Positions 23,425 through 30,688 of a stretch of DNA of 35,519 bases are shown here, one piece after another. The first letter of the stretch is position 1; each line of letters opens with the position of its first letter. This DNA comes from Candidatus Levyibacteriota bacterium (GTDB taxonomy: Bacteria > Patescibacteriota > Microgenomatia > Levybacterales > UBA12049): the NCBI GenBank assembly GCA_009695045.1, contig SIBS01000007.1, forward strand, positions 1-35,519, read 5' to 3'. The notes beneath the pieces are model-generated. The model did no database searches. It saw only the letters and a list, made by a program, of their open reading frames with translations, and was not told the DNA's origin. The position numbers were made by a program, and so were the translations under genes.

Positions 23425-25165
23425 TGTCTTCCTTAACCTTTTGTATTATTAAATCAATTGATAATTGTCCTAAATCTTGCCCACCCCTTGTTCTTATAGA
23501 AGCAGTTAAATTATCAATGTTTGATTCTCTGTCTCCCATTATACCTAAAAAGGGGACTTTTTGTAAAGTAGCATCTCTGATCTTGGATTGCATGCTTTCC
23601 GATCGATTATCTACCTCTACTCTGATACCCTCCAAAGCAAGCGCTACCTTTATTTTATTAGCTGATTCAATGTGACGATCTGCAATTGGTATTAACATAA
23701 TCTGTAATGGTGAAAGCCATACGGGAAATTTTCCAGCATAATGTTCAATAAGAAAGGCTATAAATCTTTCGTGTACTGATAGTGGTGCACGATGAATAAC
23801 GAATACATCATTGTTTTCTTTTCCATCCTGATCGATATAAGATAATCCAAATCTTTTTTTTGCCGCGAAATCTAACTGAATAGTAGACATTGTTTCTTCT
23901 CTTCCTACAATAGATTTAAATTGCACATCAACCTTTGGACCATAAAAAGCTGCTTCATTTTCTGCTTCAACAAATTTTACATTTAATTCCTCAAGTACCT
24001 CACGTAGTATTTGCTCTGTATATTCCCAATTTTCTGGTTCATCAATATATTTTTCTGTATTTTTTTGATTCCATTTTGAAAGACGAAACCAATAATCTTC
24101 TAGGCCAAAGATTTTAAAATATTCCATTGTTAGTTTTATAACGTTTTTAAACTCATTTTTAATCTGGTCTTTTCTGCAATAAATATGTGCGTCGTTCATT
24201 GTCATTCCACGGACTCGTAATAATCCAGCAAGTGTGCCAGATAATTCATTTCGATAGCATGTTCCATATTCTGCTAATCGCAATGGTAATTCTTTATAGC
24301 TTTTTTGGTTGTGCAGATAAATAGTATGATGATGTGGACAATTCATTGCCCTAAGATAATAGGCTCCATCATCCATTATCATTGGTGGATACATACTGTC
24401 TTTGTAATATGGAAGATGACCAGATAAAGTAAAAAGTTCTTCTTTCGCAATATGTGGGGTGGATACGCGAACATAACCAGCTTCTTTCTCCTTTTTCTTT
24501 ACAAGTTCTTCTATCTCGTCTTTAATAATAGTTCCATTAGGGAGCCACATAATAAGTCCTTTTCCAACACGTTCATCTATAAAAAATAAGTTAAGTTCTT
24601 GACCAAGTTTTCTGTGGTCACGTTTCTTTGCTTCTTCAAGCATTGTAAAATGAGTATCAAGCTCCTCTTTTGATTTAAAAGATATTCCGTAAATTCTTGT
24701 AAGCATTGGATTTTTTTCATTTCCTCGCCAATATGCGCCTGCGACAGAAATAAGCTTGAAATGTTTTAATTCTTTGCTTGGTTGTTCGCAGTGTCCTCCC
24801 TTGCATAGATCCCAAAATTCACCTGATTTATAAAAAGACACTTTTTCTTCATTTTGAGTAAATTCCTTAATGAGCTCATTTTTATATGGATTATTTATAT
24901 ATTGATTTTTAGCTTCTTCAGCGGATAATTCTTGTCTTTCAAATGTTTCCCATGATGGTAGGATTTCTAACATTTTTGCTTCAATTTTTGGAAAATCTTC
25001 TTCTGAAATTTTTTCATTGCCAAAGTCAAAATCAAAGTAAAATCCATTCTCTGTAGCTGGACCAATTGCGCGTTTTGCGTTCGGCCATAATTCCATAACG
25101 GCAGCAGCGAGTAGGTGCGATGTTGAATGTCGAAGATTTGAAAGATTATTTTTATCTTGATTCAT
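23408..25165 (-). CDS. thrS: threonyl-tRNA synthetase without TGS domain
   Basis: Class II synthetase of 585 aa. It begins directly with the second-additional (editing) domain, with HSTSH near residue 13 and the C-x3-H pair in CKGGHCE. The N-terminal TGS domain of about 60 residues is absent. The catalytic core has the zinc-ligand region RAMNCPHHH and class II motif 3 around HRAPLSVHERFIAFLIEHY. The anticodon-binding domain is C-terminal. TGATATAGT ends 6 nt before the ATG, predicting a leaderless mRNA. It is first in the conserved thrS-infC-rpmI-rplT operon. Confidence 0.95.
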   Translation of the reverse strand: MNQDKNNLSNLRHSTSHLLAAAVMELWPNAKRAIGPATENGFYFDFDFGNEKISEEDFPKIEAKMLEILPSWETFERQELSAEEAKNQYINNPYKNELIKEFTQNEEKVSFYKSGEFWDLCKGGHCEQPSKELKHFKLISVAGAYWRGNEKNPMLTRIYGISFKSKEELDTHFTMLEEAKKRDHRKLGQELNLFFIDERVGKGLIMWLPNGTIIKDEIEELVKKKEKEAGYVRVSTPHIAKEELFTLSGHLPYYKDSMYPPMIMDDGAYYLRAMNCPHHHTIYLHNQKSYKELPLRLAEYGTCYRNELSGTLAGLLRVRGMTMNDAHIYCRKDQIKNEFKNVIKLTMEYFKIFGLEDYWFRLSKWNQKNTEKYIDEPENWEYTEQILREVLEELNVKFVEAENEAAFYGPKVDVQFKSIVGREETMSTIQLDFAAKKRFGLSYIDQDGKENNDVFVIHRAPLSVHERFIAFLIEHYAGKFPVWLSPLQIMLIPIADRHIESANKIKVALALEGIRVEVDNRSESMQSKIRDATLQKVPFLGIMGDRESNIDNLTASIRTRGGQDLGQLSIDLIIQKVKEDIDKKA

Positions 25166-25171
25166 ATGCTT

Positions 25172-25180
25172 ACTATATCA
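25172..25180 (-). promoter_or_regulatory. extended -10 of thrS
   Basis: TGATATAGT with the hexamer at 25172-25177, 6 nt before the ATG. This is the same geometry as tyrS and the PBP gene. Confidence 0.55.
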
Positions 25181-25253
25181 GAAAGAGCCTTTTTTATAAA
25201 GAATTAGTAAATTATAAAATTTTGAATATATTATTACCTTTTTTTAATTGATT

Positions 25254-25850
25254 TTATTTCTTTTTATTTTTTGTAAATCCTAATTCATCATTAATTTTTT
25301 GCATTGCAATAAGTGCAATCTCCAAAAATTGAGGTAGAGGAATTGATAACTTCCATTCGCATAGCTCTATCTGTTCCCTATTCGCATCTGGAATAAAATT
25401 AATGTCATTAAACTTATTAAGTATAAAAAGTGAATTCATGGCTTTGAGATTTTTACCTATATGTACTTTTGCACACATCATAATAAATCCACTGAGCTCA
25501 TCACAGCAGGAAATGCTCCAATCCATAAGAGATTTTGGTTCTATTCCATTTTGCTGCCAGTTGTGAGATTTCATTGCATAAAGCATTTCTGGATTAACGA
25601 TATCTTTTATAACTTTTTCAAGCATGAGGGTGTGTTGCTTTGGTAAATGTCTTGTTTTTTGATAGTCTAAATCGTGTAGTAATCCTACTATTCCCCACTC
25701 ATTTTCATTTAGTGGAATTGGTAAAACTTTTTCATTGAAATGAGAAGCTAAGGCTTTCATAATTGCTTCACAAGCAAGACTATGAAAAATAATCTCCTTT
25801 TTATTTACATATTCATGTAATAGCTTTAGCGCTTTTGGTCTGGTAATCAT
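25254..25850 (-). CDS. HD-domain phosphohydrolase-like protein
   Basis: A roughly 198-aa HD-superfamily protein. The metal-binding pattern is present: His in IIFHSLACEA, the HD pair in WGIVGLLHDLDYQKT, then His in LPKQHTLM and a later Asp in SCCDELSGF. Relatives hydrolyse nucleotides or phosphate esters; the substrate is unknown. Two in-frame ATGs exist (25856 and 25850). A TATAAT lies 6 nt before the second, which matches the window's leaderless pattern, so I prefer 25850. It is downstream of tRNA-Val and may share its transcript. Confidence 0.8.
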   Translation of the reverse strand: MITRPKALKLLHEYVNKKEIIFHSLACEAIMKALASHFNEKVLPIPLNENEWGIVGLLHDLDYQKTRHLPKQHTLMLEKVIKDIVNPEMLYAMKSHNWQQNGIEPKSLMDWSISCCDELSGFIMMCAKVHIGKNLKAMNSLFILNKFNDINFIPDANREQIELCEWKLSIPLPQFLEIALIAMQKINDELGFTKNKKK

Positions 25851-25875
25851 GGGCATATTATAATTTGTAATATTG

Positions 25876-25949
25876 TGGGCCCAAGAGGATTCGAACCTCT
25901 GACCTTTACAATGTCAATGTAACGCTCTAACCAACTGAGCTATGAGCCC
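25876..25949 (-). tRNA. tRNA-Val (GAC)
   Basis: Cloverleaf of 74 nt. The acceptor arms are GGGCTCA and TGGGCCC, and the anticodon arm is TTACA-TTGACAT-TGTAA with anticodon GAC. The T-loop is GTTCGAATC. The discriminator is A and CCA is not encoded. Confidence 0.95.
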
Positions 25950-25977
25950 GTATAAGTATTTTAACAGCGAACTAAAA

Positions 25978-27072
25978 TTATGTAAAGCTTATAAGTGATT
26001 GGATGACTTTTTCACAAAATTGTGCTGCTTGAAACATTTCTTCAATTTCTAGATATTCTTTTGTTGTGTGGCATTGATACATTCCTGTTCCCAAAACTAT
26101 TGCCTCTATACCATTTGCGTGAAATATATTTACATCAGTTGCTCCACCCGATGGTATGCAGGTTGATATAAGTCCCATTTTTTGATATATTTTATTTAGT
26201 TTTTTAATAAAATCATGATTCGTATCGAAATTATATGGAGCGAATTGTTGTTTAAGAGTTAATTCTATTTTTGCTCCATCATATTTTTTAATAACTTCAT
26301 AAAATATTTTTTGAAATGTTAAAGTAAGACTTTCTAATTTATTTATACTTCTGCTTCTTATTTCACCTTTTATTTCGATTGTTTCTGGTATTGCATTTCT
26401 TGCTGATCCACCATTTATAATTCCAATATTTGATGTTGTTTCATCGTCTATTCTACCAAGAGGAAGCTTGCTTATAATTTCAGATGCGATGCGAATAGCA
26501 GAGATGCCTTTCTCTGGTTCGGCTCCAGCATGAGCACTTCTTCCAGTAATAACTACATCAACTTTAGTGTACCCAGGTGCAGCAGTATGAATATCTGTAC
26601 ATGGTCCACCACCATCAAAGGTGATTCCCTGCTTAGAATTAATTAAAGAATAATCAAGATTTAAAGCACCCATTAGGCCATTTTCTTCACCAATGGTAAA
26701 TACGATTTCTAGATTTGGTAATTTATTCCCCATCTCCCTTAATGAGGTTAATGATTCAAGTATGATTGCTATACCGCTTTTAGGATCTGCACCAAGTATT
26801 GTTGATTCATCAGAAAAAAAACGACCCCCTTTTTTTATTGGCTTAATACCTCTAGATGGCTCTACTGTGTCTAAGTGTGCATTTAAAATAAATGGTTTTC
26901 CTTCGCCCGAAATTTTACCGATGACATTCCCATATGTATCAAAAATTACAGTGGCGCCTATCTCTTCTAATCTTTTTTTAACTTCATTTGCGATTAGTTT
27001 TTCTTCTCCTGATGGGCTATCTATCTTTACTAAATCAACAAATGTTGAACTAAGCCTTTTCTTATTAATCAT
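25978..27072 (-). CDS. M20-family metallopeptidase (tripeptidase PepT-like)
   Basis: Cytoplasmic zinc aminopeptidase-like protein of 364 aa. It has the first ligand motif HLDTVEP near residue 66, the bridging Asp in GADPKSG, the catalytic Glu pair in TIGEENGLMG, a further Asp near FDGGG, and the last His in MYQCHTTKEYLEIEEM. A lid domain sits in the middle (GRSAHAGAEPEKG). It probably releases amino acids from short peptides, which fits a scavenging lifestyle. A leader peptide with tandem Cys codons and a terminator stand before its start, suggesting control by amino-acid supply. Confidence 0.85.
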   Translation of the reverse strand: MINKKRLSSTFVDLVKIDSPSGEEKLIANEVKKRLEEIGATVIFDTYGNVIGKISGEGKPFILNAHLDTVEPSRGIKPIKKGGRFFSDESTILGADPKSGIAIILESLTSLREMGNKLPNLEIVFTIGEENGLMGALNLDYSLINSKQGITFDGGGPCTDIHTAAPGYTKVDVVITGRSAHAGAEPEKGISAIRIASEIISKLPLGRIDDETTSNIGIINGGSARNAIPETIEIKGEIRSRSINKLESLTLTFQKIFYEVIKKYDGAKIELTLKQQFAPYNFDTNHDFIKKLNKIYQKMGLISTCIPSGGATDVNIFHANGIEAIVLGTGMYQCHTTKEYLEIEEMFQAAQFCEKVIQSLISFT

Positions 27073-27078
27073 AATTAT

Positions 27079-27102
27079 AAAAAAACCCGCCTAAGCGGGT
27101 TG
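27079..27102 (-). terminator. attenuator terminator of the M20 peptidase gene
   Basis: Minus strand: ACCCGC-TTAG-GCGGGT followed by T7, ending 6 nt before the peptidase ATG. Upstream, GGTTATGTAAA (region 2) can pair with TTTACAACC, which overlaps the 5' arm, and ACCGC-TGAA-GCTGGT can form hairpin 1:2. Confidence 0.85.
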
Positions 27103-27124
27103 TAAATATTTTACATAACCAGCT

Positions 27125-27163
27125 TCAGCGGTATATACTGCAACAGGAATAATTTTTTTTCAT
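27125..27163 (-). CDS. leader peptide MKKNYSCCSIYR of the peptidase gene
   Basis: A 12-residue ORF with tandem Cys codons flanked by Ser and Tyr. Its stop TGA is in the loop of hairpin 1:2 (CCGC-TGAA-GC), exactly as in the ilvA leader. The ATG is 8 nt after TACAAT of a TTGCAT-17-TACAAT promoter, so the mRNA is effectively leaderless. The natural reading is attenuation of the peptidase by charged tRNA-Cys, or possibly tRNA-Tyr or tRNA-Ser. Confidence 0.75.
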   Translation of the reverse strand: MKKNYSCCSIYR

Positions 27164-27171
27164 ATATTTAA

Positions 27172-27200
27172 ATTGTAGCAATCTATAAAGCGATATGCAA
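27172..27200 (-). promoter_or_regulatory. promoter of the peptidase leader
   Basis: TTGCAT (27195-27200), 17 nt, TACAAT (27172-27177), minus strand, 8 nt before the leader ATG. Confidence 0.65.
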
Positions 27201-27332
27201 GTTTAGTAATTTTATAATTAACTAATTATTAATCTCCATTTTTATAAATTAATATTATATACATAATTTTGTTGTAAATTTATCCTCCTGAGTTGTTTAG
27301 AATATTTTTATTAATTTATTTTTTAAAATATT

Positions 27333-27361
27333 TTGCTTAGCCTATCAAGTTATGATAAAAT
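27333..27361 (+). promoter_or_regulatory. promoter of the HIT-family gene
   Basis: TTGCTT (27333-27338), 17 nt, TAAAAT (27356-27361); the ATG at 27375 is 13 nt further on. Confidence 0.5.
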
Positions 27362-27374
27362 CATAATACTAAAA

Positions 27375-27830
27375 ATGAAAGAAAAAAATATAAACTCCGA
27401 ATTAGAGCATGCTCCTTGTCCGTTTTGTGAAATTATTGATGGAAAAATTGATGCAAGCATTATTAGAAGAGAAGAAGGGTCCATTGCATTTATGGACCAT
27501 AATGGTTATCCATTAGTTGTCACGTCAAAACATATTGTTGATATAAATTCTGATGATTTTAAAAAATCAAAAGCAATGGAATTAGTTACAAGTATTGTTG
27601 GTCCTACATTAAAATCTTATGATGGCGCAACTGGCATTGAATTAAAAATTAATTTAGGAAAGCCAAAGCAAGAAATACTCCATCTCCATATTCATATAAT
27701 ACCTACTTATGTAGATTCACAAAAAAGGCCTAAATTTATTTTCAAATTATCTAAAGAAGTCCTTGATGATCGTGCTCTTAGAATAAAAACAGAATATGAT
27801 TTGATAAATCAGATTCCGAGATCTGGCTGA
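27375..27830 (+). CDS. HIT-family nucleotide-binding hydrolase
   Basis: A 151-aa histidine-triad protein. It opens with CPFCEIIDGKI, a Cys pair common in HIT proteins, and contains the triad HLHIHIIP near residue 108, where the last His is the AMP-accepting nucleophile. It probably hydrolyses AMP conjugates or dinucleoside polyphosphates. The frame is open from 27333, but the promoter hexamers occupy that stretch, so the ATG at 27375 is used. Its last codons overlap the end of the convergent gene by 22 nt. It ends in TGA. Confidence 0.9.
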   Translation: MKEKNINSELEHAPCPFCEIIDGKIDASIIRREEGSIAFMDHNGYPLVVTSKHIVDINSDDFKKSKAMELVTSIVGPTLKSYDGATGIELKINLGKPKQEILHLHIHIIPTYVDSQKRPKFIFKLSKEVLDDRALRIKTEYDLINQIPRSG

Positions 27831-28714
27831 AAAATTATTTGATCTTTTTTGTTTGTAAAATCAGTGATTATTTTGTTCTTTGTTTTTATTCTGGGTTTAG
27901 TTTTTTTTCTTTTTTTAATTTCATATTCAATTGCATTATTTTCTAAATTTTTCCATATTTCATTAGGATCATATATGGCAATTGCTCCACTCTTAATATA
28001 ATTAATTGTTGGATTAAAGTAATCACATGTTAACTTTTTTATATTTTGAATATGAACACCAACAGGAGCTGTATCTTTAATAATTTCTCTAGCCTCTCTT
28101 ATTTTATCAAATAACTGTTCGCGCTCCTCATTGGTTATGTCTCCAATTACTGCAATATCTATATTACTTGGGAATTCATGATCTTTATTTTTAATTAAAC
28201 ATTTTGCAACTGATCCAAATAAAATTATTGCAATAGGTTTATTTATTTCAATTTTGTTCCATGATGAGATTATCTTCGTTTTTATTTCATTAACTTTTTT
28301 TAATAGTTCTTCTACCCATTCATAATCGACCTGTGTCTCAATAAATGATTTTCCAATTTCTTTTGTTGGATATCTTTTTTTTAAAATACTGCAACTTGAT
28401 ATAAGGCTTAATTTAATATTTAATTTTTCTTTATCTTTCGGTGTAATTTTTAATAATTTTATTAGTCTCTCTCTTTCTAATTGTGGATTTATAGTTTTTT
28501 TTTCATCTTCTGTCATTCTTGTTTTAGTTTCCATTTCTTTTCTTGCAAAAATTATTTTTTCTTTTATTTCTTCTGGTGCAGCAATTTTAATTCCAAGATT
28601 AGGTAGTGTTACTAATACTGGTTTTAATACATCAAGCATAGTACCAGATTGATCTTTAATTGGTAATTCAAATTGCATGCTTTGATAATTATGTTTTTCT
28701 ATTGAATTAGTCAT
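27809..28714 (-). CDS. nucleotidyltransferase-domain protein of unknown role
   Basis: A 301-aa protein. The C-terminal half has a pol-beta/MNT-type motif, AIILFGSVAKCL followed by NIDIAVIGD, giving the GS-x-DxD metal site, and a later VGVHIQN strand. The first motif has Cys where Gly is usual. The N-terminal 150 residues are charged and helical (TEDEKKTINPQLERERL) and not recognised. It could be an antitoxin-like or tRNA-modifying nucleotidyltransferase; I cannot choose. The frame begins at a TTG inside the terminator T-tract, so the ATG at 28714 is used. A leader ORF and terminator precede it, placing it with amino-acid-regulated genes. Confidence 0.7.
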   Translation of the reverse strand: MTNSIEKHNYQSMQFELPIKDQSGTMLDVLKPVLVTLPNLGIKIAAPEEIKEKIIFARKEMETKTRMTEDEKKTINPQLERERLIKLLKITPKDKEKLNIKLSLISSCSILKKRYPTKEIGKSFIETQVDYEWVEELLKKVNEIKTKIISSWNKIEINKPIAIILFGSVAKCLIKNKDHEFPSNIDIAVIGDITNEEREQLFDKIREAREIIKDTAPVGVHIQNIKKLTCDYFNPTINYIKSGAIAIYDPNEIWKNLENNAIEYEIKKRKKTKPRIKTKNKIITDFTNKKDQIIFQPDLGI

Positions 28715-28727
28715 ATGTTTATAAACC

Positions 28728-28752
28728 AAAAAATCTCCCTTTCGGGAGATTT
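28728..28752 (-). terminator. terminator before the nucleotidyltransferase gene
   Basis: Minus strand: AATCTCCC-GAAA-GGGAGATT with T6, ending about 14 nt before the ATG at 28714. GGGAGA at about 28785-28790, just after the leader stop, can pair with TCTCCC of the 5' arm as an antiterminator. Confidence 0.8.
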
Positions 28753-28796
28753 GTTACTGCTTTTTTAATTAATTTATGTAATCTTCTCCCAGTTAA

Positions 28797-28868
28797 TTAA
28801 TTCTCATTAATAATGAGAATAATATAAATGAGATTATGCCATAAGTTAGAAATTTTACTTTTTTGCAT
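28797..28868 (-). CDS. 23-aa Ile/Leu-rich leader peptide of the nucleotidyltransferase gene
   Basis: The ORF begins MQKSKISNLWH and ends NLIYIILIINEN with TAA. Six Ile and three Leu codons are concentrated near the end. The last codons form a perfect hairpin (ATTCTCATT/AATGAGAAT). The ATG is 8 nt after the TATAAT of a strong promoter, so it is translated from an essentially leaderless RNA. The regulatory pairing is less clear than in the aromatic and ilvA leaders, because arm 1 pairs within the ORF rather than with the antiterminator arm. Confidence 0.65.
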   Translation of the reverse strand: MQKSKISNLWHNLIYIILIINEN

Positions 28869-28876
28869 AGAGAACG

Positions 28877-28905
28877 ATTATATCTTATTAAGATTATTTT
28901 TTCAA
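28877..28905 (-). promoter_or_regulatory. promoter of the nucleotidyltransferase leader
   Basis: TTGAAA (28900-28905), 17-nt spacer, TATAAT (28877-28882), 8 nt to the leader ATG. Confidence 0.75.
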
Positions 28906-28917
28906 GAATTAAATAAA

Positions 28918-29298
28918 TTATTTAATCAATGCAATTATGGATATTTCTACTTTTGCATTTTTAGGAAGCGCTGATACTTGAACTGTTGCTCGGGCAGGTT
29001 TATGCAGGGAAAAAAAAGAGCCATATATTTTATTGAATAAGACATAGTCATTCATGTCAGATAAATAACAAGTTGTTTGTACAATATTTTCCAAATTACT
29101 CCCTGCTACTTTTAAAATTTCTTTAAGATTTATGATTATTTGCTTTGTTTGTTCTTCTATTGTATCTCCGGCAAATTGTTCAGTAGATGGATCAATTCCA
29201 ATCTGTCCTGAACAAAAGATAAATTTATTAGCAATGATTGCCTGTGAATATGGGCCTACTACTTTTGGTGCTTTTGATGTTTCAATAGTTTTTATCAT
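28918..29298 (-). CDS. ridA: RidA family enamine/imine deaminase
   Basis: A 126-aa YjgF/RidA protein that hydrolyses reactive 2-aminoacrylate and 2-aminocrotonate, the enamine intermediates released by PLP dehydratases such as IlvA. Motifs present are APKVVGPYSQAI, FCSGQIGIDP, TTCYLSDMNDYVLFNKIYGSFF and RATVQVSALPK, whose Arg binds the substrate carboxylate. Its start overlaps the ilvA stop by 4 nt, so enzyme and damage-control partner are co-translated. Confidence 0.95.
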   Translation of the reverse strand: MIKTIETSKAPKVVGPYSQAIIANKFIFCSGQIGIDPSTEQFAGDTIEEQTKQIIINLKEILKVAGSNLENIVQTTCYLSDMNDYVLFNKIYGSFFSLHKPARATVQVSALPKNAKVEISIIALIK

Positions 29299-30545
29299 AA
29301 TATAAATTTATATAATGGATCTTCTGCTTCAATCTTAGTATATTTTATTTGTGCATCATCCATTTTATTGATAAGCGGTTGAAGACCTTCTTTTTTAGAT
29401 AATTCAATGCCTATAAGGGCTGGTCCTGTTTCTTTGAAAGTTTTTTTTATATATTCAAATCGAGCAATATCATCGCCTGGTCCCAATACGCTATTTACAA
29501 AAAATTTTAGTTGTCCTGGTTTTTGTGCAAAGTTAATAATAAAGTAGTGTTTTAATCCTTTGTAGATAAGACTTTTTTCCATAATTTCTGGGTATCGCAT
29601 TATGTCATTATTTCCTCCACTAAGTACGCAGGTAACTGTTTTACCTCTTATTTCATCTTTTATATCATCAAGAGCACTTATGGAAAGCGCACCTGCTGGT
29701 TCTGTGATTATGCCTTCATTTTGATATAAATCAATCATGGTGCTACAGACTTTTCCTTCGTCACTAAGAACTATTTTTTTGACTAGACGAGATGCAATTT
29801 GAAATGGAATATTACCGACAGTTTGAACAGCAGCCCCATCGACAAATGTATCAATACTTTTAAGTGTAATAATCTTTTTTTGTTTTAGCGACTCATGCAT
29901 TGAAGGTGCGCCTTTTGGCTCTACGCCTATGATTATGCATTTTTTTGCTTTTTTTTCTGCATAGATACTAACACCAGCTATAAGTCCTCCTCCTCCGATA
30001 GGGCATATAATATAGTCTACTGTAGTTTCTGATTGTTCTATAATCTCTTTACCTACAGTTGCTTGTCCTGAAATGGTTAGTTCATTATCGAATGGGTGTA
30101 CAAATACCATATTTTTTTTCTTGCAAAATATTTTTGCAGCTGTTGAGCTTTCATCATATGTTTGTCCAATAAGTTTTATTTCAATCCATTCCTGACCAAA
30201 CTGTTTTACTTTATTAATTTTTTGCAATGGAGTAATTGATGGCATAAAGATAACAGCTTTTGTATGAAGAATGCTTGCGCTTTGAGCAACTCCCTGTGCA
30301 TGATTTCCCGCACTAGCGCAAACTACACCTTTTTTCCTTTTTAAATTACTTAAGGAGCTCATTAAATTATATGCCCCTCTTATTTTATAAGATCTTACAT
30401 CTTGAAGATCCTCTCTCTTTAAATATATATTTGCATTATATAAAGTAGATAATCTTTTGTTAAATTGAAGCGGTGTTTTTTTTGCAATGCCTACAAGTTG
30501 ATTAGCTGCTTCATTTATTGTATTTTCGTTAATATTGTAATTCAT
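29295..30545 (-). CDS. ilvA: threonine dehydratase with short regulatory domain
   Basis: PLP enzyme converting threonine to 2-oxobutyrate for isoleucine synthesis. The Schiff-base Lys is in KREDLQDVRSYKIRGAYN near residue 55, the phosphate-binding loop is CPIGGGGLIAG, and a Ser/Gly loop is in VLSGGNND. A C-terminal ACT-like domain of about 85 residues (AQKPGQLKFFVNSVLGPGDDI) marks the biosynthetic, allosteric form of about 416 aa, as in Firmicutes and Actinobacteria, not the domain-less catabolic TdcB. An Ile/Thr-rich leader peptide and terminator lie upstream and ridA follows with overlap. No other Ile pathway gene is in the window. Confidence 0.93.
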   Translation of the reverse strand: MNYNINENTINEAANQLVGIAKKTPLQFNKRLSTLYNANIYLKREDLQDVRSYKIRGAYNLMSSLSNLKRKKGVVCASAGNHAQGVAQSASILHTKAVIFMPSITPLQKINKVKQFGQEWIEIKLIGQTYDESSTAAKIFCKKKNMVFVHPFDNELTISGQATVGKEIIEQSETTVDYIICPIGGGGLIAGVSIYAEKKAKKCIIIGVEPKGAPSMHESLKQKKIITLKSIDTFVDGAAVQTVGNIPFQIASRLVKKIVLSDEGKVCSTMIDLYQNEGIITEPAGALSISALDDIKDEIRGKTVTCVLSGGNNDIMRYPEIMEKSLIYKGLKHYFIINFAQKPGQLKFFVNSVLGPGDDIARFEYIKKTFKETGPALIGIELSKKEGLQPLINKMDDAQIKYTKIEAEDPLYKFIL

Positions 30546-30551
30546 AAAAAT

Positions 30552-30576
30552 AAAAAACCTCCCATTAGGAGGTTTT
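30552..30576 (-). terminator. attenuator terminator of ilvA
   Basis: Minus strand: AAAACCTCC-TAAT-GGGAGGTTTTTT, ending about 6 nt before the ilvA ATG. Region 2, AGAGGTGGTTT (directly after the leader stop), is complementary to region 3, AAAACCTCC. Region 1, ACCTC, pairs with GAGGT of region 2. Confidence 0.9.
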
Positions 30577-30598
30577 CGATTTACGATAAACCACCTCT

Positions 30599-30643
30599 TC
30601 AGGAGGTAATAAAATCAATAATAGTAATTTTTTGTATTTTCAT
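30599..30643 (-). CDS. Ile/Thr leader peptide MKIQKITIIDFITS of ilvA
   Basis: A 14-residue ORF with five Ile and two Thr, the product and the substrate-side amino acids of the enzyme it precedes. The Ile/Thr run ATT ACT ATT ATT lies about eight codons before the stop. The stop TGA sits in the loop of hairpin 1:2 (ACCTCCTGAAGAGGT). The ATG is exactly 6 nt after TACAAT of a TTGACA-17-TACAAT promoter, so translation must start at the 5' end of a leaderless RNA. The layout matches classical ilv/thr attenuation. Confidence 0.85.
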   Translation of the reverse strand: MKIQKITIIDFITS

Positions 30644-30649
30644 ATTAAT

Positions 30650-30678
30650 ATTGTATGGCTAACAATTTTAAATGTCAA
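30650..30678 (-). promoter_or_regulatory. promoter of the ilvA leader
   Basis: TTGACA (30673-30678), 17-nt spacer, TACAAT (30650-30655), then 6 nt to the leader ATG. This is one of the best promoter matches in the window. Confidence 0.8.
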
Positions 30679-30688
30679 ATTTTTATTT

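Noticed and set aside
27809-28714. MNT/HEPN toxin-antitoxin pair
   Set aside because: The nucleotidyltransferase domain is C-terminal in a 301-aa protein and there is no HEPN partner next to it.
30552-30643. T-box riboswitch upstream of ilvA, suggested by GAGGTGGT near the terminator
   Set aside because: The leader is only about 100 nt, with no stem I, specifier loop or full T-box sequence, while a leader ORF with cognate codons explains the layout.
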